A DNA stretch of 64,000 bases from Hominiventricola filiformis (GCF_020686965.1 NZ_JAJEPS010000014.1:16094-80093); one strand, 5' to 3'. Counted from the first letter of the stretch, positions 1 through 8,380 are shown. The notes: generated from the sequence alone by a model not told the origin. Translations and numbers: made by a program.

Positions 1-133
1 GAAGATCCTCCAGCACCCGGCAGATCAGCACTTCTTTCGTCTCAATTCCCAGTACCGAGAACAGGTTATAGGAAGTATTCTGCCTGCACGCAGCGGCAAT
101 CTTTTTCACACGCACCAGTAATGTGTCGTCCAT
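1..133 (-). CDS. Probable PD-(D/E)XK nuclease family protein, N-terminal fragment
   Basis: The reading frame begins at an ATG at 133-131 and runs off the left window edge, giving 44 residues. An AGAGGAAAA ribosome site lies just upstream. The visible peptide contains NLFSVLGIETKEVLICRVL, which resembles the start of PD-(D/E)XK superfamily proteins where a conserved helix precedes the nuclease core. No catalytic residues are in view. It starts 10 bp after the ybaK stop and is probably co-transcribed with it. Family placement rests on this short similarity only. Confidence 0.45.
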   Translation of the reverse strand, partial: MDDTLLVRVKKIAAACRQNTSYNLFSVLGIETKEVLICRVLEDL

Positions 134-143
134 CGTTTTTCCT

Positions 144-626
144 CTACACAGTAATATCCGCAAATTCTCCCTTGCAGGCTTTCTTCAAATCTTCCGGTTT
201 TAATTCCAGCTGGCTTCCAATCCGTCCGCCACTGACAATGATCTTATCGAGATTTTCCGCCGCTGCCGCAATCCGGGTAACAAACTGCTTTTTCATGCCG
301 ATGGCGGTACATCCGCCACGGACGTAACCTGTAATACTGTTAATATCTTTCACATGCACCATGGCAAGGGATTTCTCACCTACTTCGCGTGCCGCTTTCT
401 TCAAATCCAGCTCTGCTTCAATGGGCAGCACGAACACAAAATAATTTTTGCTGTTTCCTACGGTTACCAGCGTCTTATATACTTTCTCATGAGGCAGATG
501 AAGCATATCTGCCACCTGAATTCCATCTACAAATTCTTCACACTCATAGGTGTGTGCCTCATACGGAATTTTCATGCGGTCCAGCATCCGCATCGCATTG
601 GTCTTTACTTCTTTTGTCTTGGACAT
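144..626 (-). CDS. ybaK: Cys-tRNA(Pro)/YbaK-type aminoacyl-tRNA deacylase
   Basis: A 160-residue protein of the YbaK/ProX editing family, which hydrolyses Cys wrongly attached to tRNA-Pro in the cytoplasm. Family features are the N-terminal NAMRMLDRMKIPYEAHTYE segment, the KTLV core strand, the AMVHVKDINSITGYVRGGCTAIGMKK segment (including the GYxxGGCxPxG-like loop) and the C-terminal GGRIGSQLELKPEDL. The ATG at 626 was chosen because a GGAGGAATGGGACC ribosome site precedes it; the frame remains open further upstream but with no signal. The nuclease fragment follows 10 bp downstream. It is divergent from the ABC genes that start at 726. Confidence 0.9.
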   Translation of the reverse strand: MSKTKEVKTNAMRMLDRMKIPYEAHTYECEEFVDGIQVADMLHLPHEKVYKTLVTVGNSKNYFVFVLPIEAELDLKKAAREVGEKSLAMVHVKDINSITGYVRGGCTAIGMKKQFVTRIAAAAENLDKIIVSGGRIGSQLELKPEDLKKACKGEFADITV

Positions 627-725
627 GGTCCCATTCCTCCAGTCTTTTCTATCCCCCAGAGCATAGCACACATCCCTGAAAAAATCCATATCTTATATGG
701 AAACCAGAAAGGAGGGTTCTTATCC

Positions 726-1499
726 TTGAGTACTGTACTGAAAGTCAGCGGCGTCTCCTACTCCTATCACACGCTCTCCGGTGAGACGCCTGCTTTGTCA
801 AATATTACCTTTTCCGTGCCGGAAGGAGAGTTTCTCGCCATTGTCGGTCCCAGCGGCTGCGGAAAATCCACGCTTTTGTCCATGATTGCCTCTTTGATGG
901 AACCAGAAAGCGGTACCATCTCCATCCATGGAGCTCCGGCTTCCATGAGCCGCCAGCGTATCGGTTATATGCTTCAAAAAGATCATCTTTTTGAATGGCG
1001 CACCATCTATAAAAATGTAATTCTCGGGTTGGAAATCCAGAACCGGATGACAGAAAAGAATTTGGAGCATGTAGAACAGCTGCTCCGGGATTATGGACTT
1101 GATCAGTTTCGAAATGCCAGACCTTCCGAACTGTCCGGCGGTATGCGGCAGCGGGCGGCACTCATCCGTACCCTTGCTTTGAATCCGGACCTTCTGCTCC
1201 TTGACGAACCCTTCTCGGCTCTGGATTACCAGACCAGACTTCAGGTTTGCGACGATGTTTACCGGATTATCCGCAAAGAAAAAAAGACCATTATTCTGGT
1301 CACTCACGATCTGTCAGAAGCTATCAGCATGGCGGACCGGGTCCTCATTCTCTCCCGCCGTCCTGCAACGGTGCAGGAAATCGTCTCCATCCACTTCGCC
1401 AATTCCGGTCTTCTTCCCATGGAGCGGAGACAGGCTTCTGAATTCAAGCAGTACTTTAATGAAATATGGAAGGAGCTGAATGTCCATGGAAGTCCCTGA
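726..1499 (+). CDS. ABC transporter ATP-binding protein (SsuB/TauB/ThiZ type)
   Basis: A 257-residue ATPase of the nitrate/sulfonate/taurine/pyrimidine importer type. It has Walker A GPSGCGKST, Q-loop LQKDHLF, signature LSGGMRQR, Walker B LLLLDEPFSALD and H-loop VTHD. The start is the TTG at 726, ten bases after a strong AGGAGG (710-715). The frame is open from 354, but that part is antisense to ybaK and is not coding. It overlaps the permease gene by 20 bp, so the two form one operon. No substrate-binding protein is encoded beside them, so the substrate cannot be assigned. Confidence 0.9.
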   Translation: MSTVLKVSGVSYSYHTLSGETPALSNITFSVPEGEFLAIVGPSGCGKSTLLSMIASLMEPESGTISIHGAPASMSRQRIGYMLQKDHLFEWRTIYKNVILGLEIQNRMTEKNLEHVEQLLRDYGLDQFRNARPSELSGGMRQRAALIRTLALNPDLLLLDEPFSALDYQTRLQVCDDVYRIIRKEKKTIILVTHDLSEAISMADRVLILSRRPATVQEIVSIHFANSGLLPMERRQASEFKQYFNEIWKELNVHGSP

Positions 1500-2301
1500 A
1501 ACTGTAGTTACTCCTTTACAGCAGCAGTATCTGAAAAAACACCGGCAGCATCACCTGTTTGTAGCTGTCTGCCGTCTTCTTGGATTTCTGCTGATTCTGA
1601 CTGTCTGGGAGCTGGCCAGTGATTTTCAACTCATTGATTCCTTTATCTTCAGCAGCCCCCTAAAAGTTGTCCGCACCATCGGAACCATGTGGACAGATGG
1701 CTCCCTGATACGGCATACCGCTATCACCCTAGGCGAAACTGCAGCGAGTTTTATACTGGTCATTCTCTTCAGTTTTCTCACCGCCACACTGCTCTGGTTC
1801 TTTCATTCTCTGTCAGAAATTCTGGAACCATGGCTGGTCATCTTAAACAGTCTCCCAAAATCCGCCCTGGCTCCACTTCTCATCGTATGGCTGGGTGCCA
1901 GCATGCGGACCATCATCGTGGCGGGCATGTCCGTGGCCATCTTCGGAAGCATCATCAGCATGTATACCGCTTTCTGTGAAACCGATCCGGAAGCCATGAA
2001 ACTAATCTATACCCTGGGTGGCAACCGGCTGCAGGTGATGACTCATGTGGTCTGTCCCTCCAGCCTTCCCTCCGTGATCAGTATCCTGAAAGTCAATATC
2101 GGACTTTGCCTGGTAGGTGTCATCATCGGTGAATTTCTCGCCGCCAGAGAAGGACTGGGCTATCTCATCATCTACTCCAGTCAGGTGTTCCGGCTTGACT
2201 ATCTGATTGCCGCACTGATTATCCTGTGCGTGATTGCGTTTTGTCTCTACCAGCTTATTCAAAAACTGGAGCATCAGATACGGAAGTCACGGCTCTCATA
2301 A
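1480..2301 (+). CDS. ABC transporter permease (SsuC/TauC type)
   Basis: A 273-residue inner-membrane permease with about six membrane segments and the binding-protein-dependent transport signature around FGSIISMYTAFCETDPEAMKLIYTLGGNRLQVMTHVVCP, which contacts the ATPase. Partner of the ATPase encoded just upstream. An AGGAG at 1471-1475 is 4 bp from the ATG at 1480 and 10 bp from a second ATG at 1486, so either may be used. Its last 47 bp (2255-2301) are antisense to the end of the peptidase gene. With no periplasmic binding protein in view, the importer must use one encoded elsewhere. Confidence 0.88.
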   Translation: MSMEVPETVVTPLQQQYLKKHRQHHLFVAVCRLLGFLLILTVWELASDFQLIDSFIFSSPLKVVRTIGTMWTDGSLIRHTAITLGETAASFILVILFSFLTATLLWFFHSLSEILEPWLVILNSLPKSALAPLLIVWLGASMRTIIVAGMSVAIFGSIISMYTAFCETDPEAMKLIYTLGGNRLQVMTHVVCPSSLPSVISILKVNIGLCLVGVIIGEFLAAREGLGYLIIYSSQVFRLDYLIAALIILCVIAFCLYQLIQKLEHQIRKSRLS

Positions 2302-3214
2302 TCGCCTGTTCCATAGCCTCGGCCATGAGAACTCCCGTGGTATTGATATCGGCCTGCACAGTGCCGACGGAGGCTGCATAGATGGTATCGCCGTCCGCCA
2401 TGGTTCCCACCGGGCGGATGCAGCGGGCATAGGCATTTCTGGTCATAGCGGCCAGCTTATTCATCTCCCCCTTGGTAAATTCCCCATTGGTAATCACCAC
2501 GCCGATAGTCGTGTTGGAATTGAAGAGAGTTGCCCGCTTGCTGATCGTGTAGAGCGCCTCCCGGCTGTCGGCAAAGCCGGTACCCGCTTCGTTCTTCAGA
2601 CCAGCCAGCTTCTCACCATTTTCCGGATTGCAAATATCGCCCAGTGCATTGACCACCACAATGGCTGCCACACGAAGATCTCCCACTTCAAGTGCACATA
2701 CGCCAAGTCCTGATTTGCTGGAACGTTCTATTCCGTATATTTTTCCAACCGTTGCACCGATACCCGCACCTATGCTGCCGGACAGCGCTTTGTTATGCTG
2801 CAGTGCATCCTCGCAGGCTGCGTAACCCATGGCTGCATCCGGACGGATATCGGCTCTTTTATAACCCAGGTCATAGATACAGGACTGGCATACCAGCGGA
2901 ACGCGGGCATATCCGGTGTCAAAGCCGAAACCGTGTTCTTCCAGCCAGTGCATGACACCGTCAGAAGCAGCCAGTCCATAGGCAGAGCCGCCGGATAATA
3001 CAATGGCATTCACCGGATTGTCTGCCGTCAACGGAGAAGCCAGAGGCGTCTCTCTGGATGCCGGACCACCGCCGCTTACATCCACGCCAGCTCTGGCTCC
3101 TTTGTCTTTGTCAAACAACACCACTGTCACACCGGTACCCGCTTCCTCTTTCTGTGCATTTCCAATACGGAAGCCATCCATCTTTTCGATCGGAAATTCT
3201 TTTGCCAGTCCCAT
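2255..3214 (-). CDS. P1 family (DmpA-type) peptidase
   Basis: A 319-residue N-terminal-nucleophile-type hydrolase of family S58 (DmpA aminopeptidase / nylon-oligomer hydrolase EndA). Diagnostic are NPVNAIVLSGGSAYGL, GSIGAGIGATVGK and NSNTTIGVVITNG; self-cleavage in this family occurs before the nucleophilic Ser/Thr in the last motif. The start is the ATG at 3214, seven bases after AGGGGGA; the TTG at 3220 is too close to that site. No signal peptide, so probably cytoplasmic. Probably transcribed alone or behind the ECF gene 32 bp upstream. Confidence 0.88.
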   Translation of the reverse strand: MGLAKEFPIEKMDGFRIGNAQKEEAGTGVTVVLFDKDKGARAGVDVSGGGPASRETPLASPLTADNPVNAIVLSGGSAYGLAASDGVMHWLEEHGFGFDTGYARVPLVCQSCIYDLGYKRADIRPDAAMGYAACEDALQHNKALSGSIGAGIGATVGKIYGIERSSKSGLGVCALEVGDLRVAAIVVVNALGDICNPENGEKLAGLKNEAGTGFADSREALYTISKRATLFNSNTTIGVVITNGEFTKGEMNKLAAMTRNAYARCIRPVGTMADGDTIYAASVGTVQADINTTGVLMAEAMEQAIMRAVTSVSDAPVFE

Positions 3215-3246
3215 GGTCAATCCCCCTTCTGCTCTATGTTCCTGTT

Positions 3247-3849
3247 TTATTTATGAAGCGCCGTTCCCAGTGCGCGGGAAATTGCTCCTGCCAGCAGGAA
3301 ACATACAATGGCCTCAATGGCTCCCTGCACACCTACGAATGCGACGACAAATGCAAACGGATTGGTAACGCCGAATGTGCTTACAAATCCCTGAATATAA
3401 TCTGTATTGTAGAAAAATACAACCAGTGAGCTCATAAAGAACAGAGTGTTTAACAGCGGGCATGCAAGACTTGCAATAAGATATGCACCATTTTTCATGT
3501 TTTTATGAAGCGCCTGGAAAATCAGGCCACAGAGCAGTCCTTCCAGCACACGGGGAATGATACAGGTAATTGCCGTTCCCAATGGATTAATACTGAACAG
3601 CATGGTTCCAAAGGCTCCCATACCGAAGCACTGCATAAAGCTGGTGATACCAAAAGCCAGACCGCAGATGGCGCCGCCTTTCGGTCCTAAAATAATGGCA
3701 CCGACTGCAACCGGTACAGTCAAAAAAGTAATGGAAAGACCCATGGTCTGGAAATATCCCAGCGGTGTAAATGCCATGATGAAAATAATGGCTACCATAA
3801 GTGCCAGTTCCACCATAAATAATGTCTTCTGTGAATGCGTGTTTTTCAT
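3247..3849 (-). CDS. ECF transporter S component
   Basis: A 200-residue, very hydrophobic protein with about six membrane helices. The pattern VPVAVGAIILGPKGGAICGLAFGITSFMQC and the terminal VQGAIEAIVCFLLAGAISRAL are typical of ECF (energy-coupling factor) substrate-capture subunits of the vitamin-uptake group. The ligand cannot be assigned; vitamin or vitamin precursor is most likely. The start is the ATG at 3849 with AAGGAGAG upstream; an open frame extends to 4056 but lies in the leader. A promoter at 4122-4149 gives a leader of about 260 nt with a terminator hairpin, suggesting control by attenuation. Confidence 0.82.
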   Translation of the reverse strand: MKNTHSQKTLFMVELALMVAIIFIMAFTPLGYFQTMGLSITFLTVPVAVGAIILGPKGGAICGLAFGITSFMQCFGMGAFGTMLFSINPLGTAITCIIPRVLEGLLCGLIFQALHKNMKNGAYLIASLACPLLNTLFFMSSLVVFFYNTDYIQGFVSTFGVTNPFAFVVAFVGVQGAIEAIVCFLLAGAISRALGTALHK

Positions 3850-3953
3850 TTTTCTCTCCTTTTGTCCAGTGAAACGGCGCAGCATAGGCAAACGTCCCCT
3901 GTCTCCTGGCTCCTGTTTAATTTCTGGGGAAAATAAAATGAACGAAACTTCAG

Positions 3954-3972
3954 AAAAACCGCAGATTTGCGG
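3954..3972 (-). terminator. Terminator-like hairpin in the leader of the ECF gene
   Basis: On the minus strand CCGCA-aatc-TGCGG is followed by five T, about 105 nt before the ATG and about 140 nt after the predicted transcription start. A terminator inside a long leader is the usual sign of a riboswitch or attenuator. I could not match the leader to a known class. Confidence 0.5.
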
Positions 3973-4121
3973 ACAAACAAAACACAAAATCCAAAAGAGT
4001 CTTTTTTCATAAGTTGCCGCCTGTAAGGTCAGCACTTTCTTCGTCTCTTTTTGCATTTTCTGTCTTTAGAATAACAGATGTCTTACATGATGCGTTTTCC
4101 TGTGGAATAACGTTCTTTTCT

Positions 4122-4149
4122 ACTATAGCACAATTTTTTCAGATGGCAA
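4122..4149 (-). promoter_or_regulatory. Promoter of the ECF S-component gene
   Basis: Minus strand TTGCCA (4149-4144) and TATAGT (4127-4122) with a 16-bp spacer. It is back-to-back with the sdpRI promoter at 4171. Confidence 0.55.
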
Positions 4150-4170
4150 GAAGTTTTTTGTGTTTTCTCA

Positions 4171-4224
4171 TTGACTTTTTTCCTGTCCGGTGCTATATTT
4201 CAATTAGACGCTTAGATAAATGTC
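4171..4224 (+). promoter_or_regulatory. Original sdpRI promoter and left half of its operator
   Basis: TTGACT (4171-4176) and TATATT (4194-4199) with a 17-bp spacer make a strong plus-strand promoter. It now points into the mobile element. The bases AATTAGAC (4202-4209) just downstream are the left half of an 8-8 palindrome whose right half, GTCTAATT, is at 18745-18752 upstream of the ArsR-type gene. Joining 4224 to 18748 restores the palindrome with a 12-bp centre, placed over the transcription start. Confidence 0.7.
4218..4224. repeat. Left attachment site (attL), AAATGTC
   Basis: Seven-base direct repeat shared with 18741-18747. To its left lies the promoter/operator that fits the ArsR-type gene on the far side of the element; to its right the AT-rich element begins. 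Confidence 0.65.
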
Positions 4225-4505
4225 AATTTTGATACCTACAATTCTTTAACACCTAACTGGTATTATAAAGTGTTACGATAAAATCCGCAATGCCTTGATT
4301 TTACTACAGTTTTGGCAAGTGAGCTTTCCCTTAGACTTTCCCTTATGTTATATCCTTTTCCCTTGTGTTACGACACCTCATAAGGGCAAAAACAAGGGAA
4401 GCAAAATCCGGTAACAGCTAATAACATTATATAAATCACATAATCGGCTGGAACTGGTCAAGATGCTTCTACAGCTGAAACAGATAAGAGAAAGGACTTT
4501 GCAAT
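4225..4505. other. Left end of the element: repeat-rich, non-coding
   Basis: No gene seen. Several TTCCCTT motifs occur at about 4325, 4338 and 4358, and an AAGGGAA at 4394-4400. This resembles arm-type binding sites for an integrase or accessory protein. The segment 4376-4400 is repeated exactly at the right end. Confidence 0.5.
4376..4400. repeat. 25-bp terminal direct repeat, left copy
   Basis: Identical to 18643-18667 in the same orientation. Both copies sit in a short inverted repeat of TTCCCTTGT / ACAAGGGAA (left 4358-4366 with 4392-4400). Lies about 150 bp inside the left end. Likely integrase or Xis arm site. Confidence 0.65.
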
Positions 4506-4748
4506 ATGAATATCGTTCATGCAGAATATAATAAATATCACAACATCATAGACATCAATTATTACAATGGCTACATACTTCGGATTGACTGTGGCAAGGC
4601 AGAAGATGGATTGATTACTACTCCTAACTCTCAACGAATGTTGGATGCACTGGCGATTGACAATCCACTAGAATATGCCCGTTTGTATCTTGATTCAGAA
4701 ATGCAAGATTGGGTGAATGCGATGAATATGGAATGGTATAGCACTTGA
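4506..4748 (+). CDS. Small DUF6061-like protein
   Basis: An 80-residue acidic cytoplasmic protein. The pattern of a short N-terminal strand pair, DINYYNGYILRIDC, then PLEYARLYLDSEMQDWV near the C-terminus recalls DUF6061 proteins that are common in Firmicute mobile elements; function unknown. Ribosome site AAAGGA about nine bases before the ATG. It is the first gene inside the left end and could be read from the stranded sdp promoter at 4171. Family assignment is from memory of the motif. Confidence 0.6.
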   Translation: MNIVHAEYNKYHNIIDINYYNGYILRIDCGKAEDGLITTPNSQRMLDALAIDNPLEYARLYLDSEMQDWVNAMNMEWYST

Positions 4749-4833
4749 TAAAAGAACATAAAAATGAGAAGAAATCTGTCAAAAGTATTTCTATAAAATA
4801 CGATATTTCTTTAGCCCTTCCATAAATAATGAA

Positions 4834-4883
4834 ATAGAGCCGATAACTCACAATCGAAATAACGAGTGATTCATCGGCTCTAT
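4834..4883. terminator. Long hairpin at the end of the agrD/ABC operon
   Basis: ATAGAGCCGAT (4834-4844) pairs perfectly with ATCGGCTCTAT (4873-4883). It lies between the convergent genes ending at 4748 and 4929, so it probably ends one or both transcripts. The flanking T-tracts are weak. Confidence 0.5.
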
Positions 4884-4928
4884 ATTTTATGGTTATGGAT
4901 ATCATGAGTATCGCTTTATATGCAATTG

Positions 4929-5291
4929 CTATTTTGTTAATTCCCAATATTTATGACCCATAAAGAAGATTGTTAATTCGTTTTGATCTACTTCTATCTC
5001 AAAATTCACGCTATTATCTCTCTGTTCCACAAAAATCATATTTGAGGAAGATATGCTATATAATGCATTGCCACAGGTAATACCCAATTCGGGCATATCT
5101 TTGTTTACAACAAGTCCTCCATTTTCTTGAAAGGTAAACACTTCCTCTGCATTTGCATTCTTCCATGTACCAATAATATTTTTTTTATTCTGAATGTGCT
5201 TTATTTTTCCAACACATACAACGATAAGTATAGCTACACTTACAATTAAAGCAATGCCTACAACACTCTTTGCCAATTTCTTTTTATTCAA
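4929..5291 (-). CDS. Single-pass membrane protein, unknown function
   Basis: A 120-residue protein with an N-terminal membrane anchor (about residues 10-28) and an outside domain starting IIGTWKNANAEEVFTFQENGGLVV, the pattern of small lipocalin-like or DUF-type beta-barrel domains that begin GTW. The start is a TTG at 5291, ten bases after GGAG. It is the last gene of the agrD / secreted polypeptide / ABC operon. A self-protection role is possible from position only. Confidence 0.6.
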   Translation of the reverse strand: MNKKKLAKSVVGIALIVSVAILIVVCVGKIKHIQNKKNIIGTWKNANAEEVFTFQENGGLVVNKDMPELGITCGNALYSISSSNMIFVEQRDNSVNFEIEVDQNELTIFFMGHKYWELTK

Positions 5292-5374
5292 TTTCTATTA
5301 TCTCCATTTTTAGTTTCTTTAAGATTGAATGATTCCATATTGCTTAATTCAGTATCTCCATGAATTTCTAACAT
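5288..5374 (-). CDS. Possible 28-residue peptide
   Basis: A short frame with an ATG at 5374 and a weak GAGAAG ribosome site; its TGA overlaps the TTG start of the next gene, a typical arrangement for translational coupling. Hydrophilic, no signal peptide and no recognised family. It may be only a leader that couples translation. Confidence 0.25.
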   Translation of the reverse strand: MLEIHGDTELSNMESFNLKETKNGDNRN

Positions 5375-5429
5375 TGATACGCTTCTCACAGGAAATAGAA
5401 TAGGAGAGATTCATTCATAAATAATTAAA

Positions 5430-6113
5430 TCATTCATACTTACCTGAATTTGTAATGTTTTTCCATATTTTCTCATAATTATCTACTATAGTTTTTTCTG
5501 AGGTCAAAAATGCAAACATAGATATACTTGAATAGAGAGTTTCCGCCGAATCAAAAACCACACAACTTTCATCATGAGTTAGATTTCTCTTTGAATATAT
5601 TTCCGATACAGGCATAAATGAATTTTCTTCCTCTTTGGTGTATTTATACCCATCAATACATCCTAGATTTTTTAAAAATATTAAATAAGTATCTTCGGTC
5701 TTCAGATATTGCCATCCGTTAGTGTAAAATTCTTCACCTCTAACAAATGATACAGGTTCTATAATGTAAATACAGTCACCTACTGAAAGATTAGCAGAAT
5801 TATCCTTATAGATTTCCTCTATTTTTACCATTGTTTTTGTTGATCGTAAACTCATTTCACGAGAATTTGTTACAGTTATACGAGCTATTAAAGAAGAATC
5901 TTTTTCCATATCATCCAATGAGTAATTACTTTCATTGTTAAAGTAAGAAGTTTTCTGCCCTCCTGTATAGAAAATTTCCATAGCTGTATTTTCTGATAAA
6001 GCAATATCAGGATCATGAACCCCTGTAGTTGTTTTTATCCCAGTCTTTCCATAGAATAAGGCTGTCACCATACAAATGATTACAACACAGATAGTTAATA
6101 CAAATTTCTTCAT
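5430..6113 (-). CDS. Membrane-anchored extracytoplasmic protein, unknown function
   Basis: A 227-residue protein with an N-terminal membrane segment (about residues 4-20) and an extracellular domain. The core (SSLIARITVTNSREM..., then MVKIEEIYKDN, then VGDCIYIIEPV and EDTYLIFLKN) follows the same strand pattern as the lipoprotein encoded at 9247-9918, so the two are likely distant paralogues. Its ATG shares one base with the stop of the ATPase gene (TAATG). Probably works with the neighbouring ABC transporter or protects the producer; no function is known. Confidence 0.65.
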   Translation of the reverse strand: MKKFVLTICVVIICMVTALFYGKTGIKTTTGVHDPDIALSENTAMEIFYTGGQKTSYFNNESNYSLDDMEKDSSLIARITVTNSREMSLRSTKTMVKIEEIYKDNSANLSVGDCIYIIEPVSFVRGEEFYTNGWQYLKTEDTYLIFLKNLGCIDGYKYTKEEENSFMPVSEIYSKRNLTHDESCVVFDSAETLYSSISMFAFLTSEKTIVDNYEKIWKNITNSGKYE

Positions 6114-6748
6114 TACATCAACTCCTTAATTTTACCAAATTCCATGCATATCTTCTCATCCGCTAATATTTCAATATCTTCTTTATTATGGCTTGTCAGT
6201 ATAGTAATGGTATCATTCTTTTTTTCTTCCAATATACGTTCACGAAATAAATCAATGCTATGCTGATCCAATGCGTTAGTTGGCTCATCCAAAAGCAAAA
6301 TTTTTGGATGTTCCATCAGTGCTTGACAAAGAGCTAGTTTTTGACGCATTCCTAATGAATATTTATTTACTTTTTTCTTTGATTTGGGATCAAGACCAAA
6401 GTATATCATTATTTCATATATTTCTTCATCTGATACAATTCCTTTTATATTGGAAAGCATTTTCAAATTTTCAAATCCTGAATACATACTCCAAAAAGAA
6501 ATATTTTCAATAACAGCTCCTAAATCTGGTAAAACATCCATATCTTTATGTAATGCCTTGTGATTATATTTTATGTATCCTTTGTCTGTATTTATAAAAC
6601 CTGCAATGGCTCTGAGTAGCATTGTTTTACCTGAACCATTTTTACCATATATTCCATATATTTTACCAGATTCAAATGTATAACTGATATCATCAAGCAC
6701 TTTTTCACCTTTAATTGACTTTGAAATAGATTTTACATATAAATTCAT
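6113..6748 (-). CDS. ABC transporter ATP-binding protein (export type)
   Basis: A 211-residue ATPase with Walker A GKNGSGKT, signature YSLGMRQ, Walker B ILLLDEPTNALD and the switch His in LTSHN. Short length and the DRI-like context match drug or bacteriocin exporters with ABC-2 permeases. The ATG at 6748 is chosen because GAGGTG lies about ten bases before it. Two permease-like genes precede it in the same operon. Inference: exports, or confers resistance to, the secreted polypeptide encoded at 8435-8854. Confidence 0.88.
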   Translation of the reverse strand: MNLYVKSISKSIKGEKVLDDISYTFESGKIYGIYGKNGSGKTMLLRAIAGFINTDKGYIKYNHKALHKDMDVLPDLGAVIENISFWSMYSGFENLKMLSNIKGIVSDEEIYEIMIYFGLDPKSKKKVNKYSLGMRQKLALCQALMEHPKILLLDEPTNALDQHSIDLFRERILEEKKNDTITILTSHNKEDIEILADEKICMEFGKIKELM

Positions 6749-6762
6749 GGATATCATTCACC

Positions 6763-7563
6763 TCACAATATTTGTTTTTTTTCGCAAAGAAATTTACCTA
6801 TCCACACCAAAACAGCGGATGATATAACTGAAATGAGACAGCTTGACTTAAAATTCAATAAATCTATATTGCTTGTAGTCCATTCGTAATTTTCTTCGAC
6901 ATAATATATAATAAGCTTGTTATGCCAATTAAATAAAGGAATATGTAGCAAGGAATAATGCCAAATTTTCCATATAACATTTCCCATTGAAAAATAAAAT
7001 CCACACACCATTACTGGAATAAAAAATACAATAAATGCAACGATGTATCCTATAATTGAATCTTTCCAAAATGAAAACAAATAACTAATCATTTGCAAAT
7101 GAAAAATCTCTATCAATAGCATAAAAATAACTTTGAAATCTTCTAAGCCATTAGAGGTATGCTCTACAAAAAGAAAAAACAAATAATCGGAAACAACTAC
7201 AATACAGTCACGTAATATCATTTTTATTAATATATCCTTATAAATTATGTGTTTTTTCCCATAACGAGGAAGTAGAATTACCATGTTATCATTTGCATCA
7301 TTAAATAAGTCCATTGTAAGATAACAAATCTCAAGGATAAACAAAATCGCAAAAAATGATAAAGATATAAGGTCAAACGAATGATCTATTAGTATTCCCC
7401 CAAAATATATTTGTGAACGTACTCCTTCTGTTATTGTAACCAGACTATTATGAAACCCCAAGTACACATTAGCATAAAAATATCTAATTACAAATGTTAT
7501 AAGTGATACTAGTAAGCATTTTCCAACATTAACATTCAAAATTTTTTTCTTATATAACTTCAT
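6763..7563 (-). CDS. ABC-2 type membrane protein (permease-like)
   Basis: A 266-residue, very hydrophobic protein with about six membrane helices and no other domain. It overlaps the upstream permease gene by 14 bp and ends 14 bp before the ATPase, so the three should form one complex. Sequence family not recognised beyond the ABC-2 layout. Strongly AT-rich codon use like the rest of the cargo. Confidence 0.65.
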   Translation of the reverse strand: MKLYKKKILNVNVGKCLLVSLITFVIRYFYANVYLGFHNSLVTITEGVRSQIYFGGILIDHSFDLISLSFFAILFILEICYLTMDLFNDANDNMVILLPRYGKKHIIYKDILIKMILRDCIVVVSDYLFFLFVEHTSNGLEDFKVIFMLLIEIFHLQMISYLFSFWKDSIIGYIVAFIVFFIPVMVCGFYFSMGNVIWKIWHYSLLHIPLFNWHNKLIIYYVEENYEWTTSNIDLLNFKSSCLISVISSAVLVWIGKFLCEKKQIL

Positions 7564-8380
7564 AATTTTTTATTTTTCTCTGTATAATGCCAATACTTAA
7601 TCCAAAAATAAGCAATATCAGAACAATTTCTCCTATTATATTTCCATGAACATTAGGCATAATATAACCTTGTATAGAGAATTCATTTAGCCCAAAGACA
7701 GAAACAATCAAATTAAAAACAATATAGAATATAAACAAAGCACCAGGTATCTTTGCGAAATATAGAACTTTCATTTTGTTATAATATGAAAGAGCATAAG
7801 CTAAGATAGCTAATCCCGAGCCAAAAATTCCGTAATTAAAAATGTATATTAGATTATATAAAGTTGGATGTTGCAATCTCACCATATCAAGAAAATTGTC
7901 AGCGTTATATGATACCAAACCTATAGCGTAATCAGGTTCTCCCCAAGCACTGTCATATCCATGTATTGGATATGTCAAGTGGCATAATAATAAATTTATG
8001 AGCATTGGTATTGTTATTGTCAAAAAGGTTACAATCAGAATGCCAAATAATTTTCCTGCTAAATATTTCTTTTTCCCGATTCTTTGAATAAGTAGGATTG
8101 AACTATTGCTTTTTTCTTCTCTTATTAAGGAAAGTGATGCAATAATTGTTGCATAAACAGGCAATAACAGATACATTATATATGGAATATATGCCGCTTC
8201 AGTGCCCTGTAATACGAAATTTTCATTTGCTGAACGAATAAATTGATAACTTTTTCCTATATCATTTTTTACACATAAAATATACGAAGCAATATTTAAA
8301 ATCATTAGAGCAATAAAAACAACTTTATATTCTGCACGATCAATACAATGTTTGATTTCTATAAGAACCATTTTTTTCAT
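7550..8380 (-). CDS. ABC-2 family transporter permease
   Basis: A 276-residue membrane protein with about six helices and the cytoplasmic ABC-2 loop SLIREEKSNSSILLIQRIGKKKYLAGKLFGI after the second helix, the usual coupling segment of lantibiotic and antibiotic export permeases. The ATG at 8380 is taken as start; the frame could begin at a TTG at 8392. A perfect intrinsic terminator lies immediately upstream, so expression should be lower than that of the signal and polypeptide genes. Confidence 0.75.
   Translation of the reverse strand: MKKMVLIEIKHCIDRAEYKVVFIALMILNIASYILCVKNDIGKSYQFIRSANENFVLQGTEAAYIPYIMYLLLPVYATIIASLSLIREEKSNSSILLIQRIGKKKYLAGKLFGILIVTFLTITIPMLINLLLCHLTYPIHGYDSAWGEPDYAIGLVSYNADNFLDMVRLQHPTLYNLIYIFNYGIFGSGLAILAYALSYYNKMKVLYFAKIPGALFIFYIVFNLIVSVFGLNEFSIQGYIMPNVHGNIIGEIVLILLIFGLSIGIIQRKIKNYEVI

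Noticed and set aside
354..725. N-terminal extension of the ABC ATPase
   Set aside because: This part is antisense to ybaK, and a strong ribosome site with a TTG start at 726 gives the normal family length.
4171..4199. Promoter as part of the mobile element driving the small gene at 4506
   Set aside because: It lies outside attL, and joining the flanks gives a perfect promoter-operator-ribosome site order for the ArsR-type gene. Read-through into 4506 is still possible.
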